The notes below the pieces were generated by a model. It was given only the letters and a program-made list of their open reading frames with translations, was not told where the DNA came from and did not search any database. From Jeotgalibaca sp. MA1X17-3 (lineage in GTDB: Bacteria; Bacillota; Bacilli; Lactobacillales; Aerococcaceae), in the NCBI RefSeq assembly GCF_021513155.1, contig NZ_CP090983.1, positions 2,016,501 through 2,080,500 of the forward strand: a stretch of 64,000 bases of DNA, written 5' to 3'. Both the position numbers and the translations under genes were made by a program. How positions within the stretch are numbered: position 1 is the first letter of the stretch; the number at the start of each line of letters is the position of its first letter. This document shows, piece after piece, positions 1-8,807 of this stretch.

Positions 1-624
1 TTGAACTGCTTTTGCGAACGCATCACAAGCTGCATTACAGGCTGATTGAGATCCCGTTAGCAAGGCACCTGCAAAGTTGGTCTCTGTAGGTGGTCCGTAG
101 AAAACACCCATTTGAACATCCGCTGCTTTTAGAGCAGCATCTAATGCATAAAATGCTTCTAATGGAGGTGCAATCAAGTAAGCTACTGCTCCACCTTCAG
201 CAATATTTGCTTCTTTGGAAAGGTGTAACCCCGTGCGGGAAACACAGTGTGCAAAGTAAACAATGGAATCATCTTCATTAGCACTATAGAAACTAGCACC
301 ATTTTCGATCACTTCAATCGCTGCATCCAATCCACTGCGAATTTCTGCAGGACTTGGTCCAGCTAAAATCCCAATTACTTCACCAGCTAATTTCGTATTT
401 GCATTTGCTGCACCTGCGTACAAACTTTTTGCGTAAACTACGTCAACTGCTGCTTTTTTTGTTGCTTCATCAAGTGCTACATAAGTTACATCGTCACAAT
501 CTGAAGTAATAATTCCTAAACTTTTTTGATTGGGTTCTAGATTTAATTCTTTTGCTAATGCGTCATCTACATTAGGAATAATTTTAACACTTAGAACATT
601 AGAGCCTAGACGATCGTTTTTCAT
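1..624 (-). CDS. eutL: Ethanolamine utilization microcompartment shell protein EutL (3' end cut off)
   Basis: 208 codons are visible, starting at the ATG at 624-622 behind an AGGAGG site (631-637) and running off the left edge. EutL is usually about 217-219 residues, so only about ten C-terminal residues are missing. The sequence carries the tandem BMC-domain pattern of EutL, with GEVIGILAGPSPAEIRSGL in the first half and VAYLIAPPLEAFYALDAALKA in the second. EutL forms a gated pseudohexameric trimer in the shell of the ethanolamine microcompartment. It is the last visible gene of the eut operon, 13 bp after eutC. The remaining shell and enzyme genes (eutM, eutE, eutN, eutH and others) are expected outside the window. 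Confidence 0.93.
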   Translation of the reverse strand, partial: MKNDRLGSNVLSVKIIPNVDDALAKELNLEPNQKSLGIITSDCDDVTYVALDEATKKAAVDVVYAKSLYAGAANANTKLAGEVIGILAGPSPAEIRSGLDAAIEVIENGASFYSANEDDSIVYFAHCVSRTGLHLSKEANIAEGGAVAYLIAPPLEAFYALDAALKAADVQMGVFYGPPTETNFAGALLTGSQSACNAACDAFAKAVQ

Positions 625-637
625 CTGGAATCCTCCT

Positions 638-1555
638 TTATTTTTCTCTTAATTCAAGACCGGACTTCTTCACATCCAACATTTTTTTAATAATGTCAGC
701 TATGTATGCACCCGCTTCAACAGCTGGGGTTCCACCTTGATGAATATTTGAAACAACAGTTCTACGTGATTCTGGCATTCCTACAGTTGGTTTGTATGCT
801 AGATAAGCACTCATTGACTCAGCTGTTACTAATCCTGGACGTTCACCAATCAGTAGACAAACTACTTCTGCGCCAGTAATTTCAGCAATGGCATCTTCTG
901 CTGGTACGCGACAGTGTGTAACAAATAGAATGTCACCAAAGTCTAATCCATGCATTTTCAATCCTTGACGAATAGAAGGGATAATATCTGGAATATTTGC
1001 TTCAATTGCTGCAGAACTCAAACCGTCCCCTACTACTACTACTACTTTAGAATTTGGTTTCACTGTATTTTTGATTTTTTGTGTTTCTTCTTCACTAAAT
1101 TTTCTACCCAAATCAGGACGAGTAATATACGTATCTTTATCGCCACAAAGTGTTTCAGTTTCAACGAAGTTCATTTCCTTAACTAAGTCTTCACTTACAT
1201 AAGAGAACACGGCATCTTGAGCAGCTGCGTGGTCTGCACGGAAACGAAGTGCTGGTTCTGTTTTATAACGTGTTCCAGCTCTCCATAAGCCTAATCTGGC
1301 AGGAGTGAAGGTCTTCATTTTTTTGTAACCTTCTGGATCCTCTGCATTTGGAACTAGAAATTGTTTCCGGATATTTACTTCAGTTATGTCCGGAATAAAT
1401 CCTTCTTCTATCTCAGAACCTGATTTCATTTCTACTGGTTTTTCTTTTGTTGTTGCAATTGGTGGAGTCGGTACAGTTGGTGCTGCAGCTGGTGACTCTT
1501 CTACCATTTCACTTAAAATAGATTTAATCATTTCTTTCAAATTCAATTCTTCCAC
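638..1555 (-). CDS. eutC: Ethanolamine ammonia-lyase small subunit
   Basis: 305 residues, matching the EutC family. With EutB it forms the adenosylcobalamin-dependent lyase that converts ethanolamine to acetaldehyde and ammonia inside the microcompartment. The C-terminal B12-binding region is recognisable (VVVVVGDGLSSAAIEANIP, VCLLIGERPGL, SNIHQGGTPAVEAGAYIA). The first ~20 residues are a short amphipathic helix, then a Pro/Thr-rich linker to about residue 45. That is the layout of an encapsulation peptide, so targeting into the shell is inferred. ATG start behind AGGAGG. Lies between eutB (26 bp upstream) and eutL. Confidence 0.95.
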   Translation of the reverse strand: MEELNLKEMIKSILSEMVEESPAAAPTVPTPPIATTKEKPVEMKSGSEIEEGFIPDITEVNIRKQFLVPNAEDPEGYKKMKTFTPARLGLWRAGTRYKTEPALRFRADHAAAQDAVFSYVSEDLVKEMNFVETETLCGDKDTYITRPDLGRKFSEEETQKIKNTVKPNSKVVVVVGDGLSSAAIEANIPDIIPSIRQGLKMHGLDFGDILFVTHCRVPAEDAIAEITGAEVVCLLIGERPGLVTAESMSAYLAYKPTVGMPESRRTVVSNIHQGGTPAVEAGAYIADIIKKMLDVKKSGLELREK

Positions 1556-1581
1556 TAGATTTACCTCCTTTTAGAATATGA

Positions 1582-2952
1582 TTATTTTTGTTTCAAGAAT
1601 GCTGAAGCATCTCCAGCTCTTTCAGTTAGGCGACCATTTTCACTGAAGCCCATTTTTTCCATCCATTCATCAAACTCTTTTGTAGGACGTAAATCCAACA
1701 TTTGACGGATCGATGCGGTCTCATGGAATCCAGTTGTTTGATAGTTCAACATAACGTCATCCGCATTAGGAATACCCATGATAAAGTTTACTCCTGCAAC
1801 AGCAAGTAGAACTGCCAAGTTCTCAGCATCATTTTGATCAGCCTTCATATGGTTTGTGTAACATACGTCCACTCCCATAGAAATTCCACTTAATTTACCC
1901 ATAAAGTGGTCTTCAAGACCTGCACGGATTACTTGTTGTGAGTCATATAAGTATTCAGGTCCAATAAATCCTACTACTGTATTTACCATGAATGGATCAT
2001 ATTCTTTAGCAAATCCATAACATCTTGCTTCCATTGTTACTTGATCGACATTGTGGTTTGCATCTGAAGATAATTCAGAACCTTGTCCTGTTTCAAAGTA
2101 CATAACGTTTGGTCCAACTGCTGTACCCATTTTCAAGGCCATATCATTTGCTTCACGAATCATGCTGCCACTAATACCGAAAGCAGTATTGGCTTTTTCA
2201 GATCCAGCAATCGATTGGAAAACTAACCCGGTTGGAGCTCCTTGTTCCATTGCTTCCATTTGAGTAGATACGTGTGCTAACACAGTATGCTGTGTTGGGA
2301 TTTCCCACTCATTCATGAAATCATCAAATTTATGCAAGATACGTTTTACACTTTCTGTCGTATCATCAACTGGGTTTAGACCAATAACGGCATCCCCAAT
2401 TCCCATGGATAAACCTTCCATAAGTGTTGCCATAATTCCATCCACATCATCTGTTGGGTGATTTGGTTGGAGACGAGCAGAGAATGTTCCTGGCACACCA
2501 ATGGTTGTATTTGCTGTTTTAGTAACAACAATTTTTTTAGCAGCCATGATTAAATCCATATTCCCCATTATTTTTGCAACTGCAGCAATCATTTCTGCTG
2601 TTAGTCCGTTAGAAATTCTATGAATATCATAATTTGTTGTATTTAAATCCAAGAGCCATTCTCTTAAATCAGATACCGTCCAGTTTTTAATTTGTTCAAA
2701 AGTACGTAGATTTGTATTATCTACAATAATTCTAGTTACCTCATCCTGTTCATAAGGAACAGCTGGATTATTGAATAAGTCATTTAGTGTTAAATTGGAA
2801 AGAACTACTTTAGCAGCTACTCTTTCTTCTGAGTTTTCTGCTCCTACACCTGCTAGTTGATCTCCTGATTTTTCTTCGTTCGCTTTTCCCATAACTTCCA
2901 TTACCGATTTAAATTCATATGTTCGGCCGAAAAGTTTCGTTTTTAGAATCAT
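1582..2952 (-). CDS. eutB: Ethanolamine ammonia-lyase large (catalytic) subunit
   Basis: 456 residues, close to the usual 453-464 of EutB. It is the TIM-barrel catalytic subunit of adenosylcobalamin-dependent ethanolamine ammonia-lyase. Recognisable blocks include RLQPNHPTDDVDGIMATLMEGLSMGIGDAVIG near residues 160-190, the ethanolamine-pocket region FETGQGSELSSDANHNVDQ near 290, and CYTNHMKADQNDAENL near 370. ATG start behind AAGGAGG with about 7 bp spacing. It follows eutA by 20 bp and precedes eutC by 26 bp, so all three are translated from one message. Expression is probably gated by the EutV-responsive terminator upstream of eutA. Confidence 0.97.
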   Translation of the reverse strand: MILKTKLFGRTYEFKSVMEVMGKANEEKSGDQLAGVGAENSEERVAAKVVLSNLTLNDLFNNPAVPYEQDEVTRIIVDNTNLRTFEQIKNWTVSDLREWLLDLNTTNYDIHRISNGLTAEMIAAVAKIMGNMDLIMAAKKIVVTKTANTTIGVPGTFSARLQPNHPTDDVDGIMATLMEGLSMGIGDAVIGLNPVDDTTESVKRILHKFDDFMNEWEIPTQHTVLAHVSTQMEAMEQGAPTGLVFQSIAGSEKANTAFGISGSMIREANDMALKMGTAVGPNVMYFETGQGSELSSDANHNVDQVTMEARCYGFAKEYDPFMVNTVVGFIGPEYLYDSQQVIRAGLEDHFMGKLSGISMGVDVCYTNHMKADQNDAENLAVLLAVAGVNFIMGIPNADDVMLNYQTTGFHETASIRQMLDLRPTKEFDEWMEKMGFSENGRLTERAGDASAFLKQK

Positions 2953-2972
2953 TAATATATCCTCCTTTTTAT

Positions 2973-4403
2973 CTAGTTAAATACAAGGGTTTTTACAACA
3001 ATTGGGAGCACTGAACCGTCCCCAATTGGGTTACCAATGTCAATATAATCACCATTTCTTACATGAATACTATCTATACATACAAACGGATAATCTTTTG
3101 GAAGTTGGGCATATAGACTATGACCTAAGGCTTTCGCCATGTCTTCCTTTAGCAAGATAATAAGTGGATCTTTTTTATCAATTACCTTTTGTAATCCTAT
3201 TATTAATACCCTAGCTAACTCTTGAATATAGAGATAACTTGGATTTCTAGCTCCATCTAATGCCAAACCAATGATTTGTTGTTCGCCTTCCATTTCAAAC
3301 CAATTTAATTTAGATTCAATTATTTCTGGCAATTTGGACAAATCATCTATGTGTTCCTCTTCTTTTGATAATTTCAATACAGGAATATTTTGAAGGGGTA
3401 ACACATTGTCTTTATAAGTAATGGTGCTTCCACTGATATCGGTCGTATGAGAACCTGCTCCTACAACGGTTGCACGAATCGTTTCCACACTTGGAATCAC
3501 TTCAAATTGTTTGTGTAATTTTGAGTCGGCAATTTTTTTGCCTAATAAAATTCCAATATCTCCGTATTTAAAAATATCCTCTTTTATATCTGAGTGGATA
3601 TAGTCAGCAACTCCACCTGAAAAGGAAATATATTCAATTTTACGATCTGTTTGCAAATCTTTATTGGTAATAAGAAGATCATAATAAGGGCTTTTTTCTC
3701 CTACACCCAAACTATTTTCTAAAACTTGAACCATAATAGATAGTAGTTTATTTAAATCAGTCAAGTCTATTTTGCTGTGAAGGCGGAGCTGTAATCCTTC
3801 CTTCTTAATAATTTCTGTCAATTTTGGCGAAATATAAGTGATTTCTTCTTGTTTGTTCACTTTGATGAGTCTTCCACCAATATCAAAGCACCCTGTATCC
3901 ACAATATCTCCATCATGGAAGCAAACCATATTGGTCGTTCCTCCACCAACATCAAAGTTCACAGTGGTTGTATGATAACGAGTAGAATAGGAATGAGTTC
4001 CTGCTCCTTTACCCGCGATAATACTTTCTAAATCAGGTCCAGCCGTTGCGACTACAAAATCTCCAGCAAAGCCACTTAGAGCTTCTGCAACAATTCTTGC
4101 ATTCTCTTTGCGGACCGTCTCACCGGTAATAATAATCGCTCCTGTTTGAATATCTTTTTTGCTAATGTTTGCTTTTTGATACTGCTCTTCTACGAATTTA
4201 GTGATTTTCTCACTATCAATTAGGTTATTTTCTAAAATAGGTGTAAAAAGAATATCACTTTTATAAATAACTTTTTTATCCGTAATTGATATCCTTGGAA
4301 TCGTAAAAGCTGAAGCCATATTTTCGATATACAATTCTGATAAAACCAACTGAGTAGTAGAAGTCCCAATATCAATTCCAACGCTCAGTAACTTTTCTGC
4401 CAT
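2973..4403 (-). CDS. eutA: Ethanolamine ammonia-lyase reactivating factor EutA
   Basis: 476 residues, the usual size for EutA. It is an actin/Hsp70-like ATPase that exchanges damaged cobalamin in EutBC for fresh adenosylcobalamin. Phosphate-binding loops of this fold are visible at the N-terminus (SVGIDIGTSTTQLVLS) and near residue 150 (NFDVGGGTTNMVCFHDG), with ISFSGGVADYI and VVGAGSHTTDISG further on. ATG start behind AAAAGGAG. It is the first gene after a terminator leader at 4419-4500, so EutA, EutB, EutC and EutL can be switched together. Confidence 0.95.
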   Translation of the reverse strand: MAEKLLSVGIDIGTSTTQLVLSELYIENMASAFTIPRISITDKKVIYKSDILFTPILENNLIDSEKITKFVEEQYQKANISKKDIQTGAIIITGETVRKENARIVAEALSGFAGDFVVATAGPDLESIIAGKGAGTHSYSTRYHTTTVNFDVGGGTTNMVCFHDGDIVDTGCFDIGGRLIKVNKQEEITYISPKLTEIIKKEGLQLRLHSKIDLTDLNKLLSIMVQVLENSLGVGEKSPYYDLLITNKDLQTDRKIEYISFSGGVADYIHSDIKEDIFKYGDIGILLGKKIADSKLHKQFEVIPSVETIRATVVGAGSHTTDISGSTITYKDNVLPLQNIPVLKLSKEEEHIDDLSKLPEIIESKLNWFEMEGEQQIIGLALDGARNPSYLYIQELARVLIIGLQKVIDKKDPLIILLKEDMAKALGHSLYAQLPKDYPFVCIDSIHVRNGDYIDIGNPIGDGSVLPIVVKTLVFN

Positions 4404-4418
4404 ACCATCACTCCTTTT

Positions 4419-4500
4419 AAAAAAAGACGCTTAATAGAGGTACCCTAGTGGGTTCCTTATTAAGCGTCTTTGCTTTTCCCATAACTTCATCGTCATGAGT
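4419..4500 (-). promoter_or_regulatory. EutV (ANTAR)-type antitermination leader upstream of eutA
   Basis: On the minus strand, between eutW and eutA, a 13-bp stem (arms AAGACGCTTAATA and its complement) enclosing a smaller stem is followed by a run of T: an intrinsic terminator (4419-4470). Its 5' arm overlaps a small alternative hairpin at 4462-4475, stem AAGC/GCTT, whose six-base loop AAAGAC has A at position 1 and G at position 4. That is the signature bound by ANTAR regulators such as EutV. A second imperfect hairpin lies just upstream at 4484-4500, but its loop does not show the A1/G4 pattern clearly. Inference: phosphorylated EutV stabilises the small hairpins and lets transcription continue into eutA. 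Confidence 0.75.
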
Positions 4501-4508
4501 TTTTTTAT

Positions 4509-5960
4509 TTAATTTTTAAAAGCGATTCTGAACCTTGTCCCTTGCGAACTTGAGTCTGTACTAATAATTCCATTTAGTTTACCTTCAACAAAACTAGTCA
4601 CAATTTGTAACCCTAAATTATGTTGTGAACGTTCTTCAAAATCAAATCCAGAACCATTATCTTCGATAATAATTTGGATTAATTCGTTTTCTTGAGTGAT
4701 TTCTACTTTTACATGAGCATTCTCTTCTATTGTATCTTCAAAAGCATGATCAAAACAATTCTGGATCAATTCATTTGTTACTAATCCTAGAGTTACTGCT
4801 TTATTACTCTCTAAGATGATTGAAGAATCAATTTCACTAGTTAATTGAACCGGTATTCCATTAGGAGATTCCGCATAAAAACGAGTCAAGTTATGTATGA
4901 TTGCATCCAATACCATTTTCAGCTGTACATCGTCTTCCTTTTGTTTTGATAACAGTTCGTGTGTTGCTGCAATCGAAAGGACTCGATTTACGCTTTCATT
5001 TAGTACTTTTTTAGCTTCTGGACTTTCTGCTCTTCTCGCTTGCAGACGTAAGAGTGAAACAACGGTTTGCAAATTGTTTTTTACGCGATGATGAATTTCT
5101 TGAATGGTTACTAATTCTGAAATAATACGAGACTCTTTTGCTTTTTTATCACTAATATCTTTCATGATTTGAATAACAATCCCTCTAGATGGAAGATAAA
5201 TAGTTTTAATTTTAAAATAATAAGCATCAAATTTTATCTCTTTTGACTTGAAATCTTCTGTTTTTCCGAGTGTTCCTAATTCACGGATATGCTCAAACGT
5301 TATTAAATCAAGGGCTAAATTATCGTAATGCATTCCATTGATCGCATTTAAATACCCAAAATTTTGATAGTATACATTTGCTGCCTTATTATGATGTTGT
5401 AAAAAACCATCTTTATCGAAAATAAGAATTGCATCATCAATATAATTAGTAATAGATTGATCAATGATTTCCATTTCTTCAATCACTGCACTCACTTCTT
5501 CATAGGAACGATCTCGATTAGATACCGCAAAATTTGCCTTAATATCATTACTAAGATCTTTTTCAACAATCAAAACAGCAATGGTCTTGTCTTTATATTG
5601 AATTGGGTACGTTGTTTGTTTAATCAATAGCCCTTCTTGGGTACGAGCATATAGGCCAATTGAATTTTGCGAAGTTTCTAAAGTACGTAATGGTCCTGGT
5701 TCATCTTTCCGATAAGCCGTTCTTCCTACTACTCGTTTTTCATAAATAGAAGAAGTATTGAAAGGTTTTCGATGGCATACTACAATTGCTTCACCCGTAA
5801 ACACATTTCGTACATCAATAAAAACATCAAATTCATCGAAGGTACGGTTTGTTAATATAATTTGAGCTTGCTTTTCTAAATATTTAATTTCTGTTTGACT
5901 GAGCTGGGTATATTTTTCGCAAATTTTTTGAATATCTTCATCATAATGAATGTTACTCAT
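4509..5960 (-). CDS. eutW: Ethanolamine-sensing histidine kinase EutW
   Basis: 483 residues, no membrane segments, so a soluble sensor kinase. An N-terminal sensory region (to about 160) is followed by a PAS-like domain (about 165-275), then a HisKA_2-type phospho-acceptor helix with EIHHRVKNNLQ at residues 288-298, and a C-terminal ATPase domain with the N box (NELIQNCFDHAF) and G boxes (EDNGSGFDF, GLQIV). In enterococci EutW autophosphorylates in response to ethanolamine and passes the phosphate to EutV. It overlaps the eutV stop by 8 bp, showing translational coupling. Confidence 0.93.
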   Translation of the reverse strand: MSNIHYDEDIQKICEKYTQLSQTEIKYLEKQAQIILTNRTFDEFDVFIDVRNVFTGEAIVVCHRKPFNTSSIYEKRVVGRTAYRKDEPGPLRTLETSQNSIGLYARTQEGLLIKQTTYPIQYKDKTIAVLIVEKDLSNDIKANFAVSNRDRSYEEVSAVIEEMEIIDQSITNYIDDAILIFDKDGFLQHHNKAANVYYQNFGYLNAINGMHYDNLALDLITFEHIRELGTLGKTEDFKSKEIKFDAYYFKIKTIYLPSRGIVIQIMKDISDKKAKESRIISELVTIQEIHHRVKNNLQTVVSLLRLQARRAESPEAKKVLNESVNRVLSIAATHELLSKQKEDDVQLKMVLDAIIHNLTRFYAESPNGIPVQLTSEIDSSIILESNKAVTLGLVTNELIQNCFDHAFEDTIEENAHVKVEITQENELIQIIIEDNGSGFDFEERSQHNLGLQIVTSFVEGKLNGIISTDSSSQGTRFRIAFKN

Positions 5961-6525
5961 CCAACATCACCATTAATTCAGCTACCTCAATCATTGGTAC
6001 GCGCTTCTCCATACTAATATTGCGGATTTTCTTGTAAGCTTCTTCTTCAGTGATATTTTCTATTTGCATTAACTTCCCTTTTGCCTTTTCAATCACTTTT
6101 CGTTCTTCTAATTTTTGAGTTAATTTTTCTAACTCTTTAGAGAGATTTTGGACTTCTTTTCCTTTTGCCAGAGATAATTCTACCATCGGCAATAAAGATT
6201 GCTCATAGAGTGGTTTAACTAAGTAACCTAGCGCTCCAAAGGCTTTTGCTTTTGCAACATATTGTTTATCACTATACGCGGTTAGCAAGATAATTCCCGA
6301 GGTTGTTCCTTCTGCAATTATCTTTTTAGAAGCAGTTAAACCATCTAGCATCGGCATTTTAATATCCATAATAACTAAATCTGGTCTTTTTTCTTGACAG
6401 ATTCGGATGGCTTCAAATCCATCTGATGCTTCCCCAACTACTTCATATCCTGAAGTTTCGAGCATATCTCGTATATCAAGTCTTGTAATTGGTTCATCAT
6501 CGACTATAACGATTCTTCCATTCAT
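5953..6525 (-). CDS. eutV: Response regulator EutV with RNA-binding ANTAR domain
   Basis: 190 residues. The N-terminal receiver domain has the acidic pair Asp9/Asp10, phospho-acceptor Asp54 (VIMDIKMP) and Lys near 108 (LVKPL). A short coiled linker with KGKEVQNLSKELEKL leads into a C-terminal ANTAR domain from about 130 (VIEKAKGKLMQIENITEEEAY through AELMVML). EutV works as an antiterminator: once phosphorylated by EutW it binds paired hairpins in eut leaders and stops terminator formation. The leaders at 4419-4500 and 8066-8158 are its likely targets. Encoded 17 bp after the second eutS. Confidence 0.95.
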   Translation of the reverse strand: MNGRIVIVDDEPITRLDIRDMLETSGYEVVGEASDGFEAIRICQEKRPDLVIMDIKMPMLDGLTASKKIIAEGTTSGIILLTAYSDKQYVAKAKAFGALGYLVKPLYEQSLLPMVELSLAKGKEVQNLSKELEKLTQKLEERKVIEKAKGKLMQIENITEEEAYKKIRNISMEKRVPMIEVAELMVMLDE

Positions 6526-6542
6526 TGTAACACCCCATTGTA

Positions 6543-6887
6543 TTAACTAATTGTCATTTTTACGCGATTGAAGCCTAAGATATCTTCCATCGTTTCTAAT
6601 ACATCTTCCAATGCGACAATGACGGACGAAACATCTCCGGTTATGATTACTGAACCCGAAAACCTATCAACAAATCCTATTTCAATATCGGCTGCTTTTG
6701 TAGCAATATCTACTGCGATGATAGATGCTTCACTAGGAGTAATCGTCATAATTCCGATTGCATCTTCTTTCGTATTTACCACACCTAACTTGACATAAAT
6801 ATCAGAATCAGGTTTTGCGATTACGTGTGCAACCGTTATCTGTTTCCCCGGCACATATTCTTGTATAATTCGTTCTGTTTCTACCAC
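6543..6887 (-). CDS. eutS: Microcompartment shell protein EutS (copy nearer eutV)
   Basis: 114 residues, a single circularly permuted BMC domain of the EutS/PduU type: an N-terminal strand segment (EYVPGKQITVAHVIAKP) and the core GIMTITPSEASIIAVDIATKAADIEIGFVDRFSGSVIITGD. It forms hexameric shell tiles. The start is a GTG (6887) 8 bp after AAGGAGG; no better ATG exists. It is about 60% identical by eye to the other EutS-like protein at 9263-9607, so this locus encodes two such tiles. Lies between eutG and eutV. Confidence 0.92.
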   Translation of the reverse strand: MVETERIIQEYVPGKQITVAHVIAKPDSDIYVKLGVVNTKEDAIGIMTITPSEASIIAVDIATKAADIEIGFVDRFSGSVIITGDVSSVIVALEDVLETMEDILGFNRVKMTIS

Positions 6888-6913
6888 CGAGTACTCCTCC
6901 TTTGCTTACATCA

Positions 6914-8047
6914 TCAAAATGCATTTTCTAAAATAGATAGTGTATCTTCTACCGTTGGTTCAATAGGATTTGTAATCGTACAACGATCTTTAAGCGCATC
7001 TTCGGAAATTTTAAGCTTGTGTTCTTCAAAGGTTGCGCGGTCAATTCCCCAAGCTGAAAAGCTTGTTGGCATATTCATACGTTTTTCTAAGGATGTGATT
7101 GCATTCGTTAGACTACGAATCCCCATCCGTGGACTTCCCGCACTTAATCCTAACAGTTTCGCTATCTTCGTATACCTTTTGGCCGTCTCATTGAATGTAT
7201 TAGAATTATTTCCTATCATACCACTATTATACCGTATTACATGAGGTAATAAAATACCATTCAAGCGTCCGTGAGCAATATGGAAACGTGCGCCAGCAGC
7301 ATGAGCAATTCCGTGACTAATTCCTAAAGATACTAAATTGAAAGCCATTCCTGCCATGCAAGAAGCGATATGCATTTTTTCTCGTGCTTCCTTATCTTGT
7401 CCATCGCGGTAAGCTCTTTCTAGATAATCAAAAACGTAGACAATTGCTTTTTCAGCTAGCATATTGGACATTTCATTTGCTTCTGTAGAGACATATGCTT
7501 CAAGAGCATGTGTTAATACATCAATTCCTGTATCGGCTGTTTGTACAGGTGGAAGTCCCATAACGATGGAAACATCCAAAATAGCTTCTGTTGGTAAAAT
7601 GTCATCACTAATTAAAGGATATTTCACCATTTTTTCAGCATCAGTAATAATAGAAAAATTTGTTACTTCAGAACCCGTTCCACTTGTGGTAGGGATCACG
7701 ATGAAAGGTATTTTTTCAAAAATTTCACTTTGTAATCCAAAATAAAGAATTGCTTTTGCAGCATCAATAGCCGACCCTCCACCTAAAGCTAGAATCATGG
7801 TTGGATGGTATTGTTTTGTTTTTTCTAATCCTGAAACAATCGTGTCGATTGGTGGATCAGGAACAACTTCTGAAAACACCATTGTTTCCACACTTGATGA
7901 AAAATGATTCATTACAGTCTCCAGAATTTCTGACTGAGCAATAAACTGATCGGTTACAATCAATACTCTTTCATTTTCAAATTCTTCAAGACGTTTTAGA
8001 CTATTTTCACCTGTGTATAAAGTAGTTCCAAATCTAATTTTATCCAT
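6914..8047 (-). CDS. eutG: Iron-containing alcohol dehydrogenase EutG
   Basis: 377 residues, a type III (iron-dependent) alcohol dehydrogenase. The NAD-binding GGGSAIDAAKAI motif is near residue 97. The metal-binding histidine region SHGIAHAAGARFHIAHG lies near 265-280. Within the eut pathway it reduces acetaldehyde to ethanol and recycles NADH inside the microcompartment. ATG start behind AAGGAGG. It has its own promoter and terminator leader (8066-8196), so it begins a separately controlled transcript eutG-eutS-eutV-eutW. Confidence 0.92.
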   Translation of the reverse strand: MDKIRFGTTLYTGENSLKRLEEFENERVLIVTDQFIAQSEILETVMNHFSSSVETMVFSEVVPDPPIDTIVSGLEKTKQYHPTMILALGGGSAIDAAKAILYFGLQSEIFEKIPFIVIPTTSGTGSEVTNFSIITDAEKMVKYPLISDDILPTEAILDVSIVMGLPPVQTADTGIDVLTHALEAYVSTEANEMSNMLAEKAIVYVFDYLERAYRDGQDKEAREKMHIASCMAGMAFNLVSLGISHGIAHAAGARFHIAHGRLNGILLPHVIRYNSGMIGNNSNTFNETAKRYTKIAKLLGLSAGSPRMGIRSLTNAITSLEKRMNMPTSFSAWGIDRATFEEHKLKISEDALKDRCTITNPIEPTVEDTLSILENAF

Positions 8048-8065
8048 TTTCAGCCTCCTTCCTAC

Positions 8066-8158
8066 AAAAAAAGCCGCAAGTAATAGAGTATCTATACTGA
8101 TACTTCTTTACTTACGGCTTCGTCGCTCGTATTTGATTAGCACGCCCTTGTGCTCTAA
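8066..8158 (-). promoter_or_regulatory. EutV (ANTAR)-type leader and terminator upstream of eutG
   Basis: The minus-strand leader contains a hairpin at 8139-8154 with stem AGCAC/GTGCT and loop AAGGGC. The loop is six bases with A1 and G4, the ANTAR signature. A second possible hairpin (8113-8131, TACG...CGTA with an inner GC/GC) overlaps the 5' arm of a strong terminator at 8066-8120, whose 13-bp stem (AAGCCGTAAGTAA) is followed by seven T. The overlap makes the second hairpin and the terminator mutually exclusive, as expected for EutV antitermination. The loop of that second hairpin (GACGAA) does not match A1/G4 exactly. Confidence 0.75.
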
Positions 8159-8167
8159 CTACTTCTA

Positions 8168-8196
8168 AATGTACTATTACAATGGACACTTGTCAA
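8168..8196 (-). promoter_or_regulatory. Promoter of eutG transcript
   Basis: A perfect -35 TTGACA (8191-8196) is followed 17 bp later by TACATT (8168-8173), on the minus strand, directly ahead of the terminator leader. It lies just past the adenosyltransferase stop codon. A catabolite-repression-like sequence with one extra base sits immediately upstream at 8205-8219, too imperfect to claim as a working cre site. Confidence 0.65.
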
Positions 8197-8222
8197 TACT
8201 TTTTTGAAAAACGCTTGCATGT

Positions 8223-8807
8223 TTAATCTTTTAGATCTGCTTTTGTGATTTCCGTATGGAAAACTCGTCCACTTCTTTCATATAGCACGTCTTTCACATT
8301 CTCTTCTGCATTTGCAACTCTAGCAATAGCAAAGAAATAATCGGAGAGACGATTGATAAATTTTAAAACTTCTCCATTCATATCATTGGTCCATTGGAAA
8401 CTAACAATTTCCCGTTCTGCTCTTCTGGCAACCGTTCGAGCAAAATGAAGCACGCTAGCTAATTGCGTTCCTCCTGGCAAAATAAATGATTCAACGGTAG
8501 GCGGAATTGCTGCATACTCGTCAATTCTACTTTCTAGCCACAACGTCAGCTCTTCATCTACACGATACGGATTTTTCCCATGGGGAGTTGCTAGATCATT
8601 TCCACAATCAAATAGATATTGTTGGATGGTCATCAGTTCTTCCTTTAAATCAGAAGAAATTCCATCCACACTTGCAGCCATTCCTACGACACTATTCAAT
8701 TCGTCTACTGTTCCGTATGCGATAACTCGTTCTGCATCTTTAGCCAGTTTCATTCCGCCGACAACACTGGTGTAGCCTTTGTCACCGGTTCTTGTATATA
8801 TTTGCAT
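8223..8807 (-). CDS. PduO-type cob(I)alamin adenosyltransferase
   Basis: 194 residues, the usual size of a PduO/MMAB-type ATP:cob(I)alamin adenosyltransferase. The family signatures are the N-terminal YTRTGDKGYTSVVGG, ATP-binding RTVARRAEREIV near residue 127 and NRLSDYFFAIARVAN near 155. It makes adenosylcobalamin, the cofactor of EutBC. Its start codon overlaps the eutP stop by one base (TGATG), so the two are coupled. In some eut operons this role is filled by the unrelated EutT; here the PduO family is used. Confidence 0.93.
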   Translation of the reverse strand: MQIYTRTGDKGYTSVVGGMKLAKDAERVIAYGTVDELNSVVGMAASVDGISSDLKEELMTIQQYLFDCGNDLATPHGKNPYRVDEELTLWLESRIDEYAAIPPTVESFILPGGTQLASVLHFARTVARRAEREIVSFQWTNDMNGEVLKFINRLSDYFFAIARVANAEENVKDVLYERSGRVFHTEITKADLKD

